Source of the DNA: Ga0077555 sp050187415
GTDB taxonomy: Bacteria; Pseudomonadota; Alphaproteobacteria; Rhizobiales; Hyphomicrobiaceae
Direction of reading: 5' to 3'
DNA: 64,000 nt
Assembly (NCBI GenBank): GCA_050187415.1
Contig: JBFWXN010000005.1
Location: 62,001 to 126,000 of the forward strand
The position numbers were made by a program, and so were the translations under genes. The notes under the pieces are model-generated. The model had not been told where the DNA came from, made no database searches, and saw nothing but the letters and a program-made list of their open reading frames with translations. Shown here piece by piece: positions 63,171 to 64,000 of the stretch (its first letter is position 1; each line of letters starts with the position of its first letter).

Positions 63171-64000
63171 ATGCGTTTCTCGTTCCCAGCCCTGGTCGGA
63201 AAGGCTCTCGGCGGACATCGCAATTGGCCGCGGCAGTGGCGCGATCCGGACCCGAAGGCGTCTTACGAGGTCGTGATCGTCGGCGCCGGGGGGCACGGGC
63301 TCGCGACCGCCTACTATCTGGCCAAGGAGCACGGTGTCCGGAATATCGCGGTGCTGGAGAAAGGCTGGCTCGGCGGCGGCAATACGGGACGCAATACGAC
63401 AATCATTCGCTCGAACTATCTTTGCGAGGAATCCGAGGCGCTCTACGAGCACGCGATGAAGCTCTGGGACGGCCTCTCGCACGAACTGAACTACAACGTC
63501 ATGTATTCCCCGCGCGGGGTGATGATGCTCGCTCACAACGAGCACGACGTGCGGGTCTCCAAGCGGCACGTGCACGCCAACCGTCTCGCCGGAATCGACA
63601 ACGAGTGGCTCGACCCGGCCGAGGCGAAAGCCTTCTGTCCGATCCTGAATATCGATGCGCGGCTGCGCTATCCGGTGCTCGGTGCCGCCCTGCAGCGCCG
63701 CGGCGGTGTCGCGCGCCACGATGCTGTCGCCTGGGGCTATGCGCGGGGCGCCGATCGGTTGGGCGTGGACATCATCCAGAACTGCGAGGTGACGGGGATC
63801 CAGCGCAATTTCGCCGGCCGCGTCACCGGCCTCGAGACGACGCGAGGAATGATCGCGGCGAGGCGTGTCGGCGTCGTCGCGGCAGGGCACACCTCGGTGC
63901 TGATGGAGATGGCGGGCGTGCGCATGCCGCTCGAAAGCTTCCCGCTGCAGGCACTCGTGTCAGAGCCGGTGAAGCCGGTGATGCCGTGCGTCGTGATGTC
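63171..64000 (+). CDS. soxB: Sarcosine oxidase beta subunit (5' part, runs off the window)
   Basis: FAD-linked subunit of heterotetrameric sarcosine oxidase, which oxidises sarcosine to glycine and passes the methyl group to folate. Visible are about 276 residues: start MRFSFPALVGKALGGHRNW, FAD loop VVIVGAGGHGLATAYYLAKE, and KGWLGGGNTGRNTTIIRSNY, the covalent-flavin segment typical of SoxB. The gene continues past 64000. Start 4 bp after the MBL hydrolase stop, so translationally coupled. Partner soxDAG genes would lie outside. Confidence 0.95.
   Translation, partial: MRFSFPALVGKALGGHRNWPRQWRDPDPKASYEVVIVGAGGHGLATAYYLAKEHGVRNIAVLEKGWLGGGNTGRNTTIIRSNYLCEESEALYEHAMKLWDGLSHELNYNVMYSPRGVMMLAHNEHDVRVSKRHVHANRLAGIDNEWLDPAEAKAFCPILNIDARLRYPVLGAALQRRGGVARHDAVAWGYARGADRLGVDIIQNCEVTGIQRNFAGRVTGLETTRGMIAARRVGVVAAGHTSVLMEMAGVRMPLESFPLQALVSEPVKPVMPCVVM

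Overview
The window is a dense, high-GC bacterial chromosome segment from an alphaproteobacterium, most likely of the order Hyphomicrobiales (Rhizobiales). The evidence is the gene content: tatA-tatB-tatC-serS order, a chvI-chvG-hprK-EIIA-HPr block, a DivL-type histidine-kinase homologue with tyrosine in the H-box, alphaproteobacterial addAB, a tsaE-amgK fusion beside a murU-like gene, and heterotetrameric sarcosine oxidase. I see no rRNA, tRNA, CRISPR array, prophage or insertion sequence. The genus cannot be told from the sequence alone.

Layout. 1-3 kb: serS (3' end outside the window) and tatABC, all minus. 3-5.2 kb: an orphan ABC ATPase divergent from a family-3 solute-binding protein that has no signal peptide. 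5.2-6.2 kb: about 1 kb without a convincing gene, holding a promoter-like site, two poly-T stretches and a candidate small RNA. 6.2-13.7 kb: DUF2939 protein, a secreted coiled-coil protein, a minus-strand run (GST, queG, an NAD-binding epimerase), then uppP, aqpZ and an HD-domain protein. 13.7-20 kb: a peptide-type binding protein, a thiamine-diphosphate enzyme, a membrane Ser/Thr kinase with a periplasmic domain, and a TauE/SafE exporter. 20-27 kb: a tightly overlapped housekeeping run (dacA-like, methyltransferase, tmk, holB, metG, tatD, MBL hydrolase). 27-31.9 kb: hyuB-hyuA and a NIPSNAP protein.

32-46 kb: the minus-strand series ahcY, divL, tsaE-amgK, murU, addB, addA, trxA links cell-cycle signalling, tRNA modification, cell-wall recycling and recombination repair. 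A perfect CtrA-type box (TTAA-N7-TTAA) lies upstream of divL. 46-52.3 kb: a TadE/TadG-like von Willebrand protein behind an AT-rich leader, then the ChvI/ChvG two-component system with the regulatory PTS genes hprK, EIIA and HPr. 52.5-60 kb: gamma-glutamyltransferase, small membrane proteins, a HerA-like ATPase, DUF4236, and a flavin oxidoreductase paired with an alpha/beta hydrolase-fold protein. 60-64 kb: a 2-hydroxyacid dehydrogenase, an HpcH/HpaI aldolase, an MBL lactonase-like protein and the start of sarcosine oxidase beta.

Most notable: three proteins keep their fold motifs but have lost the classical catalytic residue (Tyr for His in DivL, Gly for the SxxK Ser in the DD-carboxypeptidase homologue, Gly for the nucleophile Ser in the alpha/beta hydrolase). 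Add to these the CtrA box at divL and the candidate sRNA near 5.4 kb. All functions are read from motifs and gene order; no search was run.
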